Source of the DNA: SFDP01 sp051891855
GTDB taxonomy: Bacteria; Bacillota; Clostridia; Lachnospirales; Lachnospiraceae
Assembly: GCA_051891855.1 (NCBI GenBank)
Contig: JBJFFP010000074.1
Coordinates: forward strand, 17,073 to 81,072
Reading direction: 5' to 3'
Length of the DNA: 64,000 bases
Position numbers and translations under genes: made by a program. The first letter of the stretch is position 1, and every line of letters begins with the position of its first letter. The notes under the pieces are model-generated. The model ran no database searches, was not told the DNA's origin, and worked only from the letters and a program-made list of their open reading frames with translations. Shown piece by piece: positions 43,697 to 51,855 of the stretch.

Positions 43697-44143
43697 TCAG
43701 GGGTTGGTTTGATTAAATTCTGTAACAATATCATTGGCTATCTGGGGATTCTTGGACTGAATTTGGGTCAAATAACGGAAATTACTGCCATCATAGGGCT
43801 GTGCCTCTCCAAACAGACCGATTTCATAGCAATTCCGAATAACACTGATTATACATTGATTATAGTGATCACTCTCACAGGAGCGACACATTTTCAGTGT
43901 ATGGGCAATTCCTTTTGCAAAATCCTCTTCATGATAGAGCTTAAAGTCCGTTACGGGAATATTCGCATCTCCATTCATTACGTAGGTAACATTCTCTTTA
44001 AGACAGCCGATGGCACAATTCTGTGCATAGCCAACAATGCAGGAGGGTTTTTCACATCCACCACAGGCTGCCTCTCCCAGACAACAGCCGGAAAGATCCT
44101 CAATTAATCGATTAAAATTTACCTCTGAATACTTAATTCCCAT
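43697..44143 (-). CDS. Cysteine-rich protein of unknown function
   Basis: 148 residues with 11 cysteines at 20, 21, 27, 30, 35, 43, 47, 86, 89, 97 and 105. The order CX2CX4C (27/30/35), CX3C (43/47) and CX2CX7CX7C (86/89/97/105) suggests Fe-S clusters or structural zinc. It has no signal peptide or membrane helix and looks cytosolic. I do not recognise a family with certainty. It is the first gene of the operon with the tandem HD-GYP protein and the YesM/YesN pair; a redox or metal sensor role is only inference. GGAGG lies 6 bases before ATG. Confidence 0.8.
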   Translation of the reverse strand: MGIKYSEVNFNRLIEDLSGCCLGEAACGGCEKPSCIVGYAQNCAIGCLKENVTYVMNGDANIPVTDFKLYHEEDFAKGIAHTLKMCRSCESDHYNQCIISVIRNCYEIGLFGEAQPYDGSNFRYLTQIQSKNPQIANDIVTEFNQTNP

Positions 44144-44159
44144 GTTTTTCCTCCATTCT

Positions 44160-44220
44160 ACATCTTTTTCTTTTGTTTAGCAACGTGTTCATTATAATCT
44201 GCGGCTTTCTGTCGGTACAT
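44160..44220 (-). CDS. Possible 19-residue leader peptide ahead of the cysteine-rich gene
   Basis: ATG at 44220 opens MYRQKAADYNEHVAKQKKKM and stops just before the GGAGG of the next gene. It is very basic and has AAAAAGAA ahead of it, but this is a weak case: the same bases contain a TATAAT that may be the operon's -10 box. The two readings are partly exclusive. Confidence 0.2.
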
Positions 44221-44250
44221 GTTCTTTTTAGAAAAGAAAATGTTCTTTTT
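44191..44250 (-). promoter_or_regulatory. Candidate activated promoter with 21-bp-phased direct repeats
   Basis: TATAAT on minus (44191-44196) has no recognisable -35 box at 16-18 bp. Instead ATGTTCTTTTT (plus-strand reading) occurs exactly twice, at 44219-44229 and 44240-44250, one period of 21 bp. If the start is near 44184, the repeats are centred at about -40 and -61, the usual positions of an activator. Confidence 0.4.
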
Positions 44251-44271
44251 TAAGTTTTTCTCCCTTGCATA

Positions 44272-44306
44272 ACAAAAAAGCTGATGTATCTGTAATCTAC
44301 ATCAGC
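44272..44306 (-). terminator. Rho-independent terminator after rpmF
   Basis: A 9-bp stem GCTGATGTA/TACATCAGC (44280-44288 with 44298-44306), loop of 9, followed on minus by six Ts. Confidence 0.9.
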
Positions 44307-44369
44307 CTTTTCTTCCCATTGGAAAATCCATATTTCCTATTTAACAAAAAAATTTAAAATTCTTACACT

Positions 44370-44549
44370 CTAGTCAACCGCAATGATTTCTTTTTTGTTG
44401 TAAGAACCGCACTTTTTACAAACTCGGTGAGGCATCATTAAAGCACCACATTTACTGCACTTAACCAATGTGGGAGCACTCATTTTCCAGTTTGCTCTTC
44501 TCTTATCTCTTCTGGATCTGGAAGATTTATTCTTAGGACAAATAGACAT
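44370..44549 (-). CDS. rpmF: 50S ribosomal protein L32
   Basis: 59 residues, MSICPKNKSSRSRRDKRRA, standard for L32. The zinc ribbon is of the C+ type: CSKCG near residue 36 and CKKCG near 49. AAGGAGG lies 7 bases before ATG 44549. It follows yceD (DUF177) as in most bacteria but also has a near-consensus promoter in the gap. Confidence 0.97.
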   Translation of the reverse strand: MSICPKNKSSRSRRDKRRANWKMSAPTLVKCSKCGALMMPHRVCKKCGSYNKKEIIAVD

Positions 44550-44645
44550 CGTTACACCTCCTTACAACAATTCTATTTGAAGAAAATGCATTGCATTCTC
44601 TTAAACTCACAATTCAGCGATCAATAGAATGACCACACTTGAATC

Positions 44646-44674
44646 ATTATACCCGGCAGTAATTACTTTGTCAA
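44646..44674 (-). promoter_or_regulatory. Consensus sigma-A promoter of rpmF
   Basis: Minus strand TTGACA (44669-44674), 17-bp spacer, TATAAT (44646-44651): a perfect match. The 5' untranslated region to ATG 44549 is about 90 bases. Confidence 0.92.
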
Positions 44675-44713
44675 GCTGTTTTTCTGGTTTTCACCACAAT
44701 ATCTTGTGCTTCC

Positions 44714-45211
44714 CTATTTTCCGTTAAAAATATCCATCAGATTAGCCAGACGAATATCCGGCACAAAGCTGTCACATTGGCAGCTGTCCTCATTCAAATT
44801 CTTTCCGCAGACAGGACAAATTCCTTTACACTCCTCACTGCATAATACCTTGACAGGGCGGGAAAGCTGCATTTCCTCCTGCAAAAGCTCTTCCAGATTC
44901 AGCTCATACTCATCCATAAACAGCTGTTCTTCCCTTTGCTCCTCCGTTAAATCTTCACCGGGAGCAAATACCTCTCTGGAAAAATCCAAAACCATTTGCT
45001 GTTTCACCGGGGTAAGACATCGATCACAGGGGAAAGCAAGCTCCAGTGTGCATATTCCCTCTATCAATACCTTACCTTTTCCTTGGTTGCTTAACCGTAA
45101 ACGCAAAGGTGAGGACACTTTAATATCAGCACCCTGAAAGCTTGCATAGGGAAAAGTAAGCTCTCTTTCCTCCACCTTCTGCTCCTGGTTGAAAAAATTA
45201 GATAAATTCAT
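44714..45211 (-). CDS. yceD: DUF177 (YceD) family protein
   Basis: 165 residues. A Cys motif CDRCL in the middle and a C-terminal cluster (CSEECKGICPVCGKNLN, then CQC) give probable zinc sites. YceD homologues are encoded before rpmF almost everywhere and have been linked to 23S rRNA accumulation. It starts 19 bases after ackA. Confidence 0.92.
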   Translation of the reverse strand: MNLSNFFNQEQKVEERELTFPYASFQGADIKVSSPLRLRLSNQGKGKVLIEGICTLELAFPCDRCLTPVKQQMVLDFSREVFAPGEDLTEEQREEQLFMDEYELNLEELLQEEMQLSRPVKVLCSEECKGICPVCGKNLNEDSCQCDSFVPDIRLANLMDIFNGK

Positions 45212-45229
45212 GTCCTCACCCTTATTTTT

Positions 45230-46426
45230 TTATTTTACTAATGCATAAGTATCCCTGGCAATCATCAGTTCCTCATTGGTAGGAATGACCATAACCTTAG
45301 GGCCTTCTGTATTGGAAGAAATAATGATGTCCTCTCCACGCTTAGCATTTGCTTCTTTATCCAGTTTTATTCCGGTAAAGCCAAGCTTTTCACAAATTGC
45401 TGCCCGGACATATCCGCTGTTTTCTCCTACACCGGCAGTAAAGCAGATTCCATCAACCCCGTTGAGAGCCACCATATAAGAACCGATATATTTCGCTACT
45501 CTGTAGCAGAAAGCCTGCAAAGTTCTTGTTCCGGCTGTGTCCCCTTTGGCATCTGCCGCTTCCAAATCTCTGAAATCGGAGGACAGGCCGCCGGAAAGTC
45601 CCAAAACACCGGATTCCTTATTCAATATATTCATAATCTGCTCAATGGTTTTATTTTCCTTTTTGGCAATAAATTCTATAATGGCAGGATCCAAATCACC
45701 ACTTCTGGTTCCCATAATTAAGCCTTCCAAAGGAGTTAATCCCATAGAGGTATCTACGCATTTACCATTCTTAACTGCAGATACGGAAGCTCCGTTGCCT
45801 AAATGGCAAACGATAATTTTACTGTCCTCATAGCTCTTACCCATAAGTTCAGCTGCTTTTCGGGATACATAGGAGTGGCTCGTTCCGTGGAAGCCGTAAC
45901 GGCGAACCTTGTATTTTGTATAATACTCATAAGGAATACCATACAGATAGGCTTCCTCAGGCATGGTCTGATGGAAAGCAGTGTCAAATACTCCTACCAT
46001 GGGAACACCGGGCATCAGCTCCTTGCAGGCATTAATACCAATCAGATTTGCCGGATTATGAAGCGGCGCAAGATCATTACACTCTTCAATTCCCTTAATT
46101 ACTTCATCTGTAAGAAGGGTGGATGCTGCAAACTTCTCTCCGCCGTGTACGATTCGATGTCCTACTGCATTAATTTCGGACAGGCTCTTTACTACACCGA
46201 TTTGGGAGTCACAAAGTGCTTCCAGAACCAGCTTTACCGCCGTGGTGTGATCCGGCATGGGAACGCTCTTTGTTGTCTTTTCTCCTCCGGTGGGGGAATA
46301 TACCAGCTGACTTCCGTCAATACCGATTCTTTCGCATAAGCCTTTTGCAATCAGATCTTCATTTTCCGCATTAATCAACTGGAATTTCAGAGAAGAACTG
46401 CCACAGTTTATTACCAATACATTCAT
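45230..46426 (-). CDS. ackA: Acetate kinase
   Basis: 398 residues. The ASKHA motifs are complete: MNVLVINCGSSSLKFQL at the N-terminus (Asn7), VGHRIVHGG near residue 87, VFDTAFHQTMP near 147, HLGNGAS near 207 and GTRSGDLDP near 239. It makes ATP and acetate from acetyl phosphate. It lies 41 bases after pta, giving a complete acetyl-CoA to acetate route. GGAGG precedes ATG. Confidence 0.98.
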   Translation of the reverse strand: MNVLVINCGSSSLKFQLINAENEDLIAKGLCERIGIDGSQLVYSPTGGEKTTKSVPMPDHTTAVKLVLEALCDSQIGVVKSLSEINAVGHRIVHGGEKFAASTLLTDEVIKGIEECNDLAPLHNPANLIGINACKELMPGVPMVGVFDTAFHQTMPEEAYLYGIPYEYYTKYKVRRYGFHGTSHSYVSRKAAELMGKSYEDSKIIVCHLGNGASVSAVKNGKCVDTSMGLTPLEGLIMGTRSGDLDPAIIEFIAKKENKTIEQIMNILNKESGVLGLSGGLSSDFRDLEAADAKGDTAGTRTLQAFCYRVAKYIGSYMVALNGVDGICFTAGVGENSGYVRAAICEKLGFTGIKLDKEANAKRGEDIIISSNTEGPKVMVIPTNEELMIARDTYALVK

Positions 46427-46467
46427 CGTTTATCCTCCAATTTATCCTATCAATCTATATTACAGTC

Positions 46468-47469
46468 TTATATCAGCTGTGCCTGAACGGCAGTCAGGGC
46501 TACTACACCTACAATGTCCTCCCAGCTGCATCCACGGGACAAATCATTGACCGGCTTGGCAATTCCCTGAAGCATGGGGCCGTAGGCCTCAGCCTTAGCC
46601 AGTCTCTGTACCAGCTTATAACCGATATTACCACAATCCAGATTGGGGAAAATCAATACATTAGCATGTCCTGCCACTTCACTTCCGGGAGCCTTGGACT
46701 TACCAATTGCAGGCACCAGTGCTGCGTCCGTCTGCAGCTCTCCGTCAATTGCCAGACCGGGATACTCTTCATGGGCAATTCTGGTTGCTTCTACCACCTT
46801 ATCTACCAAAGGATGCTTTGCACTTCCCTTGGTGGAATGGCTCAGCATGGCAACAATGGGCTTTGCTCCTACCAGCTGTTTGAAGCTCTTTGCAGAGGTA
46901 TCCGCAATAGCTGCCAGTTCTTCCGCCGTAGGGTCCTGATTCAGGCCACAGTCCGCAAACAGGAAGGTTCCGTTTTCTCCCATTTCACAATCAGGAACTG
47001 CCATAATGAAGAAACCGGAAACCAGCTTCACACCGGGGGCAGTCTTCAATATCTGTAAGGATGGTCTTAATACATCTGCCGTGGCGTGGCATGCACCGGC
47101 AACCATACCATCCGCATCATTTGCCTTAACCATCACTACACCAAAGGTAAGGTAATCATTCAGCAGGATTTCCCTTGCCTTCTCCACCGTCATTCCCTTG
47201 GACTTCCTGGTTTCGTATAAAAGATTCACATACTCTTCCAATTTGTCACTGGTTTTAGGATCCACCACCGTTACACCGGTTAAGTCAACCTCCAACCAGC
47301 CGGCACCATCCATAATCTTTTCTTCATTACCCACCATAATAATATTGGCAAGATCTTCTGCCAAAATCTGAGAAGCCGCAATCAGAGTTCTCTTGTCATT
47401 GGTTTCCGGCAGAACGATGGTTCTCTTATCCTGTCTTGCCTTTTCTTTGATAATGTCTATGTATGACAT
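46468..47469 (-). CDS. pta: Phosphate acetyltransferase
   Basis: 333 residues, the short type without N-terminal regulatory domains. Motifs KANDADGMVAGA near residue 110, and NVLIFPNLDCGNIGYK near 270 are typical. It converts acetyl-CoA to acetyl phosphate for AckA. GGGGAGG precedes ATG and a good promoter is 40 bases above. Confidence 0.98.
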   Translation of the reverse strand: MSYIDIIKEKARQDKRTIVLPETNDKRTLIAASQILAEDLANIIMVGNEEKIMDGAGWLEVDLTGVTVVDPKTSDKLEEYVNLLYETRKSKGMTVEKAREILLNDYLTFGVVMVKANDADGMVAGACHATADVLRPSLQILKTAPGVKLVSGFFIMAVPDCEMGENGTFLFADCGLNQDPTAEELAAIADTSAKSFKQLVGAKPIVAMLSHSTKGSAKHPLVDKVVEATRIAHEEYPGLAIDGELQTDAALVPAIGKSKAPGSEVAGHANVLIFPNLDCGNIGYKLVQRLAKAEAYGPMLQGIAKPVNDLSRGCSWEDIVGVVALTAVQAQLI

Positions 47470-47508
47470 CCTTATACCTCCCCTTTTTTGTTGTTATATG
47501 ATAGTTGT

Positions 47509-47537
47509 ATTATAGCGAATTTTTTTTTTGTATACAA
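47509..47537 (-). promoter_or_regulatory. Sigma-A promoter of pta-ackA, with a palindrome over the -35 box
   Basis: Minus strand TTGTAT (47532-47537), 17-bp spacer, TATAAT (47509-47514). The -35 box is inside the perfect palindrome TTGTATACAA (47528-47537), which could be an operator. Confidence 0.8.
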
Positions 47538-47591
47538 CAACCTTTATCAAATTTGATTGTACAAAAAGAGGCACAAAATTTGTTTAATCTA

Positions 47592-47619
47592 TTGACAAAA
47601 TTAAGTTTTTAACAATAAT
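47592..47619 (+). promoter_or_regulatory. Sigma-A promoter of tmcAL
   Basis: TTGACA (47592-47597), 16-bp spacer, AATAAT (47614-47619). The gene starts at 47693. Confidence 0.65.
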
Positions 47620-47692
47620 CTTTTTACAACAGTACCAAAAAAATTACGATATTTTTGGATATTTTTCATCCACTTTGAAAGGAATAAAGAAA

Positions 47693-48922
47693 ATGAAAAC
47701 AGCAGGAATTATTGCCGAATATAACCCTTTCCATCTGGGGCACAGCTACCATATCGAAGAAACCAGAAGGCTTACCGGTGCAGACTACATTATTATCATC
47801 ATGAGCGGAAATTTTACCCAGCGTGGCCGGGCTGCTATCATGGATAAATACTCCCGTGCCGAATATGCTCTGAAGCATGGTGCCGACCTGGTTTTGGAGC
47901 TTCCGGTCTGCTTTGCTGCCTCCTCTGCCAGATATTTTGCCTTTGGTGCCGTATCCCTTTTAAGCAGGCTGGGTGTAGTGGATTATCTTTCCTTCGGCAG
48001 CGAATCAGGAAATTTGGAGATTATACAGAAGATTTCCGCTTTTTTGGAAAAGGAACCTGCTGCCTATCGTGATACACTCTGCGGGAAGCTGAAGGAGGGA
48101 TTTTCCTACCCCGGAGCTAGGGCTTATGCCCTGCAAAAACACTTTCCCCAAATGGATCAGGACTTTCTGTCACATCCCAATAATATTCTGGGAATTGAAT
48201 ACTGTAATGCACTCCTGTCCTTTAACAGCCCTATCAAACCGGTTACCCTTAAGCGGCTTCACTCATCTTATCACGATACCGCCCTGTCCCCGGATGGATT
48301 CTCCTCTGCAACATCAATCCGGCAGACTTTACGGGAGGGGATTTCGGATACTCTGGCTGAGCATCTGCCGGCCTGTGTTTACCAGTCCGTTACGAAAGAA
48401 TATGGTCTTTCCCTTCCTATAAGCACCAATGACTTTTCCTCTCTTCTGCATTACCGCCTTTTAAGCGGCTCCTTTAAGGAGTATGCACTTTATGCAGATG
48501 TGCATGAAGACCTGGCCAGAAGGATTGAAAATCAGCTCTTTTCTTTTACCGATTTTGAAGCCTTTTGTGATTTATTAAAAACAAAGGAGCTGACCCATTC
48601 CCGAATCAGCCGTGCTCTTTTGCATATTTTACTGGGAATTAAGCAGGAGGAGCTTAAAAAATATAAGGAAGAAGGCTATTGCCGTTACGGGCGCATTCTG
48701 GGGCTTCGCCGGGATGCCGGCCCTCTGCTGAGCCAAATCAAAGCCCACGCCTGCCTTCCTCTTATTTCCAAGCTGGCCGATGCCCGCCCCCTTTTGGACT
48801 CACTTTCCCTGCAGATGCTGGAAACAGATATCCGTTCCTCCCACATCTATGAAAGTGTGCTGAGCCGAAAATTCTCTGCGCCCTTCAGAAATGAGTACAG
48901 CAGGCAGTTTCCGGTCCTATAA
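47693..48922 (+). CDS. tmcAL: tRNA(Met) cytidine acetate ligase TmcAL
   Basis: 409 residues from ATG 47693 (AAAGGA upstream; the TTG at 47675 is not used). The nucleotidyltransferase fold starts with GIIAEYNPFHLGHSYH, with HLGH at 14-17, and ISDTLAEHLP-type helices follow. TmcAL makes ac4C34 in elongator tRNA-Met by activating acetate with ATP. It is divergent from pta-ackA, which supplies or consumes acetate, a sensible but unproven link. Confidence 0.92.
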   Translation: MKTAGIIAEYNPFHLGHSYHIEETRRLTGADYIIIIMSGNFTQRGRAAIMDKYSRAEYALKHGADLVLELPVCFAASSARYFAFGAVSLLSRLGVVDYLSFGSESGNLEIIQKISAFLEKEPAAYRDTLCGKLKEGFSYPGARAYALQKHFPQMDQDFLSHPNNILGIEYCNALLSFNSPIKPVTLKRLHSSYHDTALSPDGFSSATSIRQTLREGISDTLAEHLPACVYQSVTKEYGLSLPISTNDFSSLLHYRLLSGSFKEYALYADVHEDLARRIENQLFSFTDFEAFCDLLKTKELTHSRISRALLHILLGIKQEELKKYKEEGYCRYGRILGLRRDAGPLLSQIKAHACLPLISKLADARPLLDSLSLQMLETDIRSSHIYESVLSRKFSAPFRNEYSRQFPVL

Positions 48923-48994
48923 AGCCTGCCTGCTGCCTCCGGGGTTGCAAAAAGTCTATACTTTTCATTGTCCGTCATCGGCTCCTTACTCATT

Positions 48995-49288
48995 TTATTC
49001 CCCAATTTGTTCGAAACGGCTATTGAATTTATCCTCTCCGCAGACATGCTTCGTTCCGTCCGCTTCCAAAATAATATAATCCCCCTCACCGATAAAGGTT
49101 CTTCCTCTTCTGTGACTGATATAGGGACATACGATTTTTCCGTCATCTCTGGTTATCTTCACCAGAAAATCGGTAATGATCCAGCCGGAGGTAACTACAT
49201 CCGCCCATAATTCAAAACCATCTTCCATTCCCTGTCCCACTTTGTACTGGGCTGCTTCGGCTTCAATAGGTGTTCTTCTGTATTTCAT
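48995..49288 (-). CDS. Small protein resembling phage-type hypothetical proteins
   Basis: 97 residues starting MKYRRTPIEAEAAQYKVGQG and containing EGDYIILEADGTKHVCGEDKF near the end. The pattern (KYRxxPIxxEAxQ start, GDYI late, then a Cys and DxF) is that of small proteins common in phage and integrated elements of Firmicutes. Here it is a lone chromosomal gene, 20 bases after the PFL gene, with its own GGAG site. Function is unknown. Confidence 0.6.
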   Translation of the reverse strand: MKYRRTPIEAEAAQYKVGQGMEDGFELWADVVTSGWIITDFLVKITRDDGKIVCPYISHRRGRTFIGEGDYIILEADGTKHVCGEDKFNSRFEQIGE

Positions 49289-49308
49289 GCTTTGATTCTC
49301 CTTCGTCT

Positions 49309-50673
49309 CTAATTTTTAAAACTATGAATGGGAGCAGGAATCCTGCCTCCCCGCTGAATAAAGGCTTCACAGGAGAAGCTGTTTATGGGCATAATGGGGG
49401 CATATCCTAAAAGGCCTCCAAATTCCACCGTCTCTCCCACTTCTTTACCGATGACAGGAATGATTCGGACTGCCGTGGTTTTCTGGTTAATCATTCCGAT
49501 AGCCAGCTCATCGGCAATCATGCCGGAAATGGTACTTGCCTTGGTTTTTCCCGGAATGGCAATCATATCCAGTCCTACAGAACAGACACAGGTCATGGCC
49601 TCCAGCTTTTCCAGAGTAAGGGCACCTGCCGTCACTGCATTAATCATTCCCTGATCCTCGCTGACGGGGATAAAGGCTCCGCTTAGCCCTCCCACATAGG
49701 AGGAAGCCATTACTCCTCCCTTTTTCACCTGATCATTTAACAGGGCCAAGGCTGCCGTTGTCCCGGGAGCTCCTGCATATTCCAGACCCATTTCACAGAG
49801 AATATCTGCTACGGAATCACCAATGGCAGGAGTTGGTGCAAGAGACAAATCCACAATCCCAAAAGGAACTCCCAGCCGTATAGAAGCCTCCCTGGCTACC
49901 AGCTGTCCTACCCGGGTAACCTTAAAGGCAGTTTTCTTAATGGTTTCACAAAGAACCTCAAAATTCTCCCCTCTGACCTTTTCCAAAGCCCGCTTTACCA
50001 CACCCGGCCCGCTGACCCCCACGTTGATAATCCTGTCTGCTTCCGTGACCCCATGAAAGGCTCCCGCCATAAAAGGATTATCATCCGGTGCATTGCAAAA
50101 AACCACCAGCTTGGCACAGCCCAGGGAATCTCTTTCCCTCGTGGCCTCAGCAGTCTCCTTAATGATTTCCCCCATCAGCTTTACTCCGTCCATATTAATT
50201 CCGGTTTTGGTGGAACCCAGATTAACGGAGCTGCAGACTCTTTCTGTTACTGCAAGAGCCTCCGGTATGGAGCGGATCAACAGCTCATCTGCCCCGGTCA
50301 TTCCCTTACTGACCAACGCCGAGTATCCCCCGATGAAATTAACCCCTACTTTAGTCGCCACCTCATCCAGAGTTTTAGCCAAAAGAACAAAGTCCTTTTC
50401 CGTTTTACAGGCTGCCCCTCCGATCAAAGCAATGGGGGTAACCGAAATCCGTTTGTTCACAATGGGAATGCCAAACTCTTTGGCAATCTCCTCCCCGGTG
50501 GCAACCAGCTCCTTTGCGGATTCATAAATTTTCGTATAAATCTTTTTTCGCAGGGCTTCCAGATCACTGTCTATACAGTCCAACAGGCTGATTCCCATCG
50601 TAATGGTTCTGACATCCAGATTTTCCTGCTCAATCATTTTATTGGTTTCTGCCACTTCAACTATATTTAACAT
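49309..50673 (-). CDS. PFL family protein (DUF711/UPF0210)
   Basis: 454 residues from ATG 50673 (AGAGG upstream). N-terminal MLNIVEVAETNKMIEQENLD, GGAACKTEKDFVLLAK and NVGVSGPGVVKRALE in the middle are typical; the C-terminal SFIPVSEDQGMI-like region and QRGGRIPAPIHSFKN end are conserved. The family is widespread in anaerobes with an unknown function and is usually encoded beside the ACT protein found here immediately upstream. Confidence 0.93.
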   Translation of the reverse strand: MLNIVEVAETNKMIEQENLDVRTITMGISLLDCIDSDLEALRKKIYTKIYESAKELVATGEEIAKEFGIPIVNKRISVTPIALIGGAACKTEKDFVLLAKTLDEVATKVGVNFIGGYSALVSKGMTGADELLIRSIPEALAVTERVCSSVNLGSTKTGINMDGVKLMGEIIKETAEATRERDSLGCAKLVVFCNAPDDNPFMAGAFHGVTEADRIINVGVSGPGVVKRALEKVRGENFEVLCETIKKTAFKVTRVGQLVAREASIRLGVPFGIVDLSLAPTPAIGDSVADILCEMGLEYAGAPGTTAALALLNDQVKKGGVMASSYVGGLSGAFIPVSEDQGMINAVTAGALTLEKLEAMTCVCSVGLDMIAIPGKTKASTISGMIADELAIGMINQKTTAVRIIPVIGKEVGETVEFGGLLGYAPIMPINSFSCEAFIQRGGRIPAPIHSFKN

Positions 50674-50735
50674 TTTTCCTCTCATTCTGCTGCTTTTACA
50701 GCATTTCAATTACAAATCCCGGTTGAATCGTTTGC

Positions 50736-51008
50736 TTAAATCCGGTGCATGCTGTTAAAAATATCTTCTCTCTGACACTTGATGATTACACCGATACTTT
50801 CCCCCAGCTTCTCCAGTTCCTCAGCCGACTCCAGAAAATGCTTTTTACTGTTTGAACGATCCACAATCATCATCATATTGAAGTATCCCTGCACAATGGT
50901 CTGGGAAATATCCAAAATATTAATGTTGTTGTCGGCAAGATAAGTACAGACCTTAGCAATAATGCCCACCGTATCTTTTCCCACTACAGTAATAATTGTC
51001 TTTTTCAT
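50736..51008 (-). CDS. ACT domain protein (UPF0237)
   Basis: A 90-residue single ACT domain: VVGKDTVGIIAKVCTYLADNN, then INILDISQTIVQGYF and the ESIGVIIKCQREDIFNSMH end. It probably binds a small metabolite and regulates a partner. The pairing with the PFL/DUF711 gene is conserved in many Firmicutes. GGAGGAAGG precedes ATG. Confidence 0.92.
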   Translation of the reverse strand: MKKTIITVVGKDTVGIIAKVCTYLADNNINILDISQTIVQGYFNMMMIVDRSNSKKHFLESAEELEKLGESIGVIIKCQREDIFNSMHRI

Positions 51009-51030
51009 TCAGCCTTCCTCCGCCTTCCTT

Positions 51031-51831
51031 TTATGCAATACAAATTTTAGGGGATACTTCATCCCTCTTTGCCACGGTAATGGGAAACTCATTTCCCCAA
51101 TATCCCTTTTTCTCCATTGTCAGTTCTACACGCACCGTTTCATAGGCCAGCTCCGGGAGATTATTCTCTTTACTCAAATGCCCCAAAACCACCGCCTGCA
51201 GCTTATCATGCAAAAGCTTTCCCAGAAGCTGTCCGCTTCTTTCATTGGACAGATGTCCCTTATCCCCCAGAATACGCTGCTTAAGGGCATAGGGATAGGG
51301 ACCCACCTGGAGCATATTCACATCATGATTTGCCTCCAAGAACAGTACATCCATTCCCTTTAATGACTCCACAGTATAATCATTATAGGTACCCAGATCG
51401 GTGGCTATGGCCATTTTCTTTCTTCCGTGCCGGAAGCGATAGGCTACCGGTTCGCTGGCATCATGGGAGGTCTTCATAGGATTGACCTGAATATCCTTTA
51501 GGATAAAGCTGGTGTCCGCCCGAATGGGAACAAACAGCTCCTCTTCGATTTTTCCCAATGCGGTCATCCTTTGGATGGCCCGGATCGTTCCTTCCGTAGC
51601 ATATATGGGGATGTGATACTTTCTGCTTAGTACACCCAGTCCACTGATATGGTCGGTATGTTCGTGGGTGATTAAGATTCCATCCAAATCTGCTCCCGAA
51701 AGCCCAAGACTGTTAAGCCCGCTTTCTGTCCGCCTGCCGCTGATTCCTACATCCACCAAAAGGTGGGTTGCCTGAGTCCCCACATAAATACAGTTGCCGC
51801 TGCTTCCACTGGCGATACTGCATAGCTCCAT
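51031..51831 (-). CDS. MBL-fold metallo-hydrolase (YycJ/WalJ type)
   Basis: 266 residues from ATG 51831 (the TTG two codons upstream is unlikely). Two-metal motif ITHEHTDHISG near residue 56, with the SIASGSSGNCIYVG start common to YycJ/WalJ exonuclease-like MBL proteins. In Bacillus the homologue belongs to the walRK locus; here no walRK is present and it follows the FtsA-like gene by 25 bases. Confidence 0.87.
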   Translation of the reverse strand: MELCSIASGSSGNCIYVGTQATHLLVDVGISGRRTESGLNSLGLSGADLDGILITHEHTDHISGLGVLSRKYHIPIYATEGTIRAIQRMTALGKIEEELFVPIRADTSFILKDIQVNPMKTSHDASEPVAYRFRHGRKKMAIATDLGTYNDYTVESLKGMDVLFLEANHDVNMLQVGPYPYALKQRILGDKGHLSNERSGQLLGKLLHDKLQAVVLGHLSKENNLPELAYETVRVELTMEKKGYWGNEFPITVAKRDEVSPKICIA

Positions 51832-51855
51832 ATACAAATTCCTCTCGTTTCCTTT

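Noticed and set aside
48895..48950. Terminator after tmcAL
   Set aside because: An AGCAGGCAG/CTGCCTGCT repeat is present around the stop codon but has an 18-base loop and no T-run after it.
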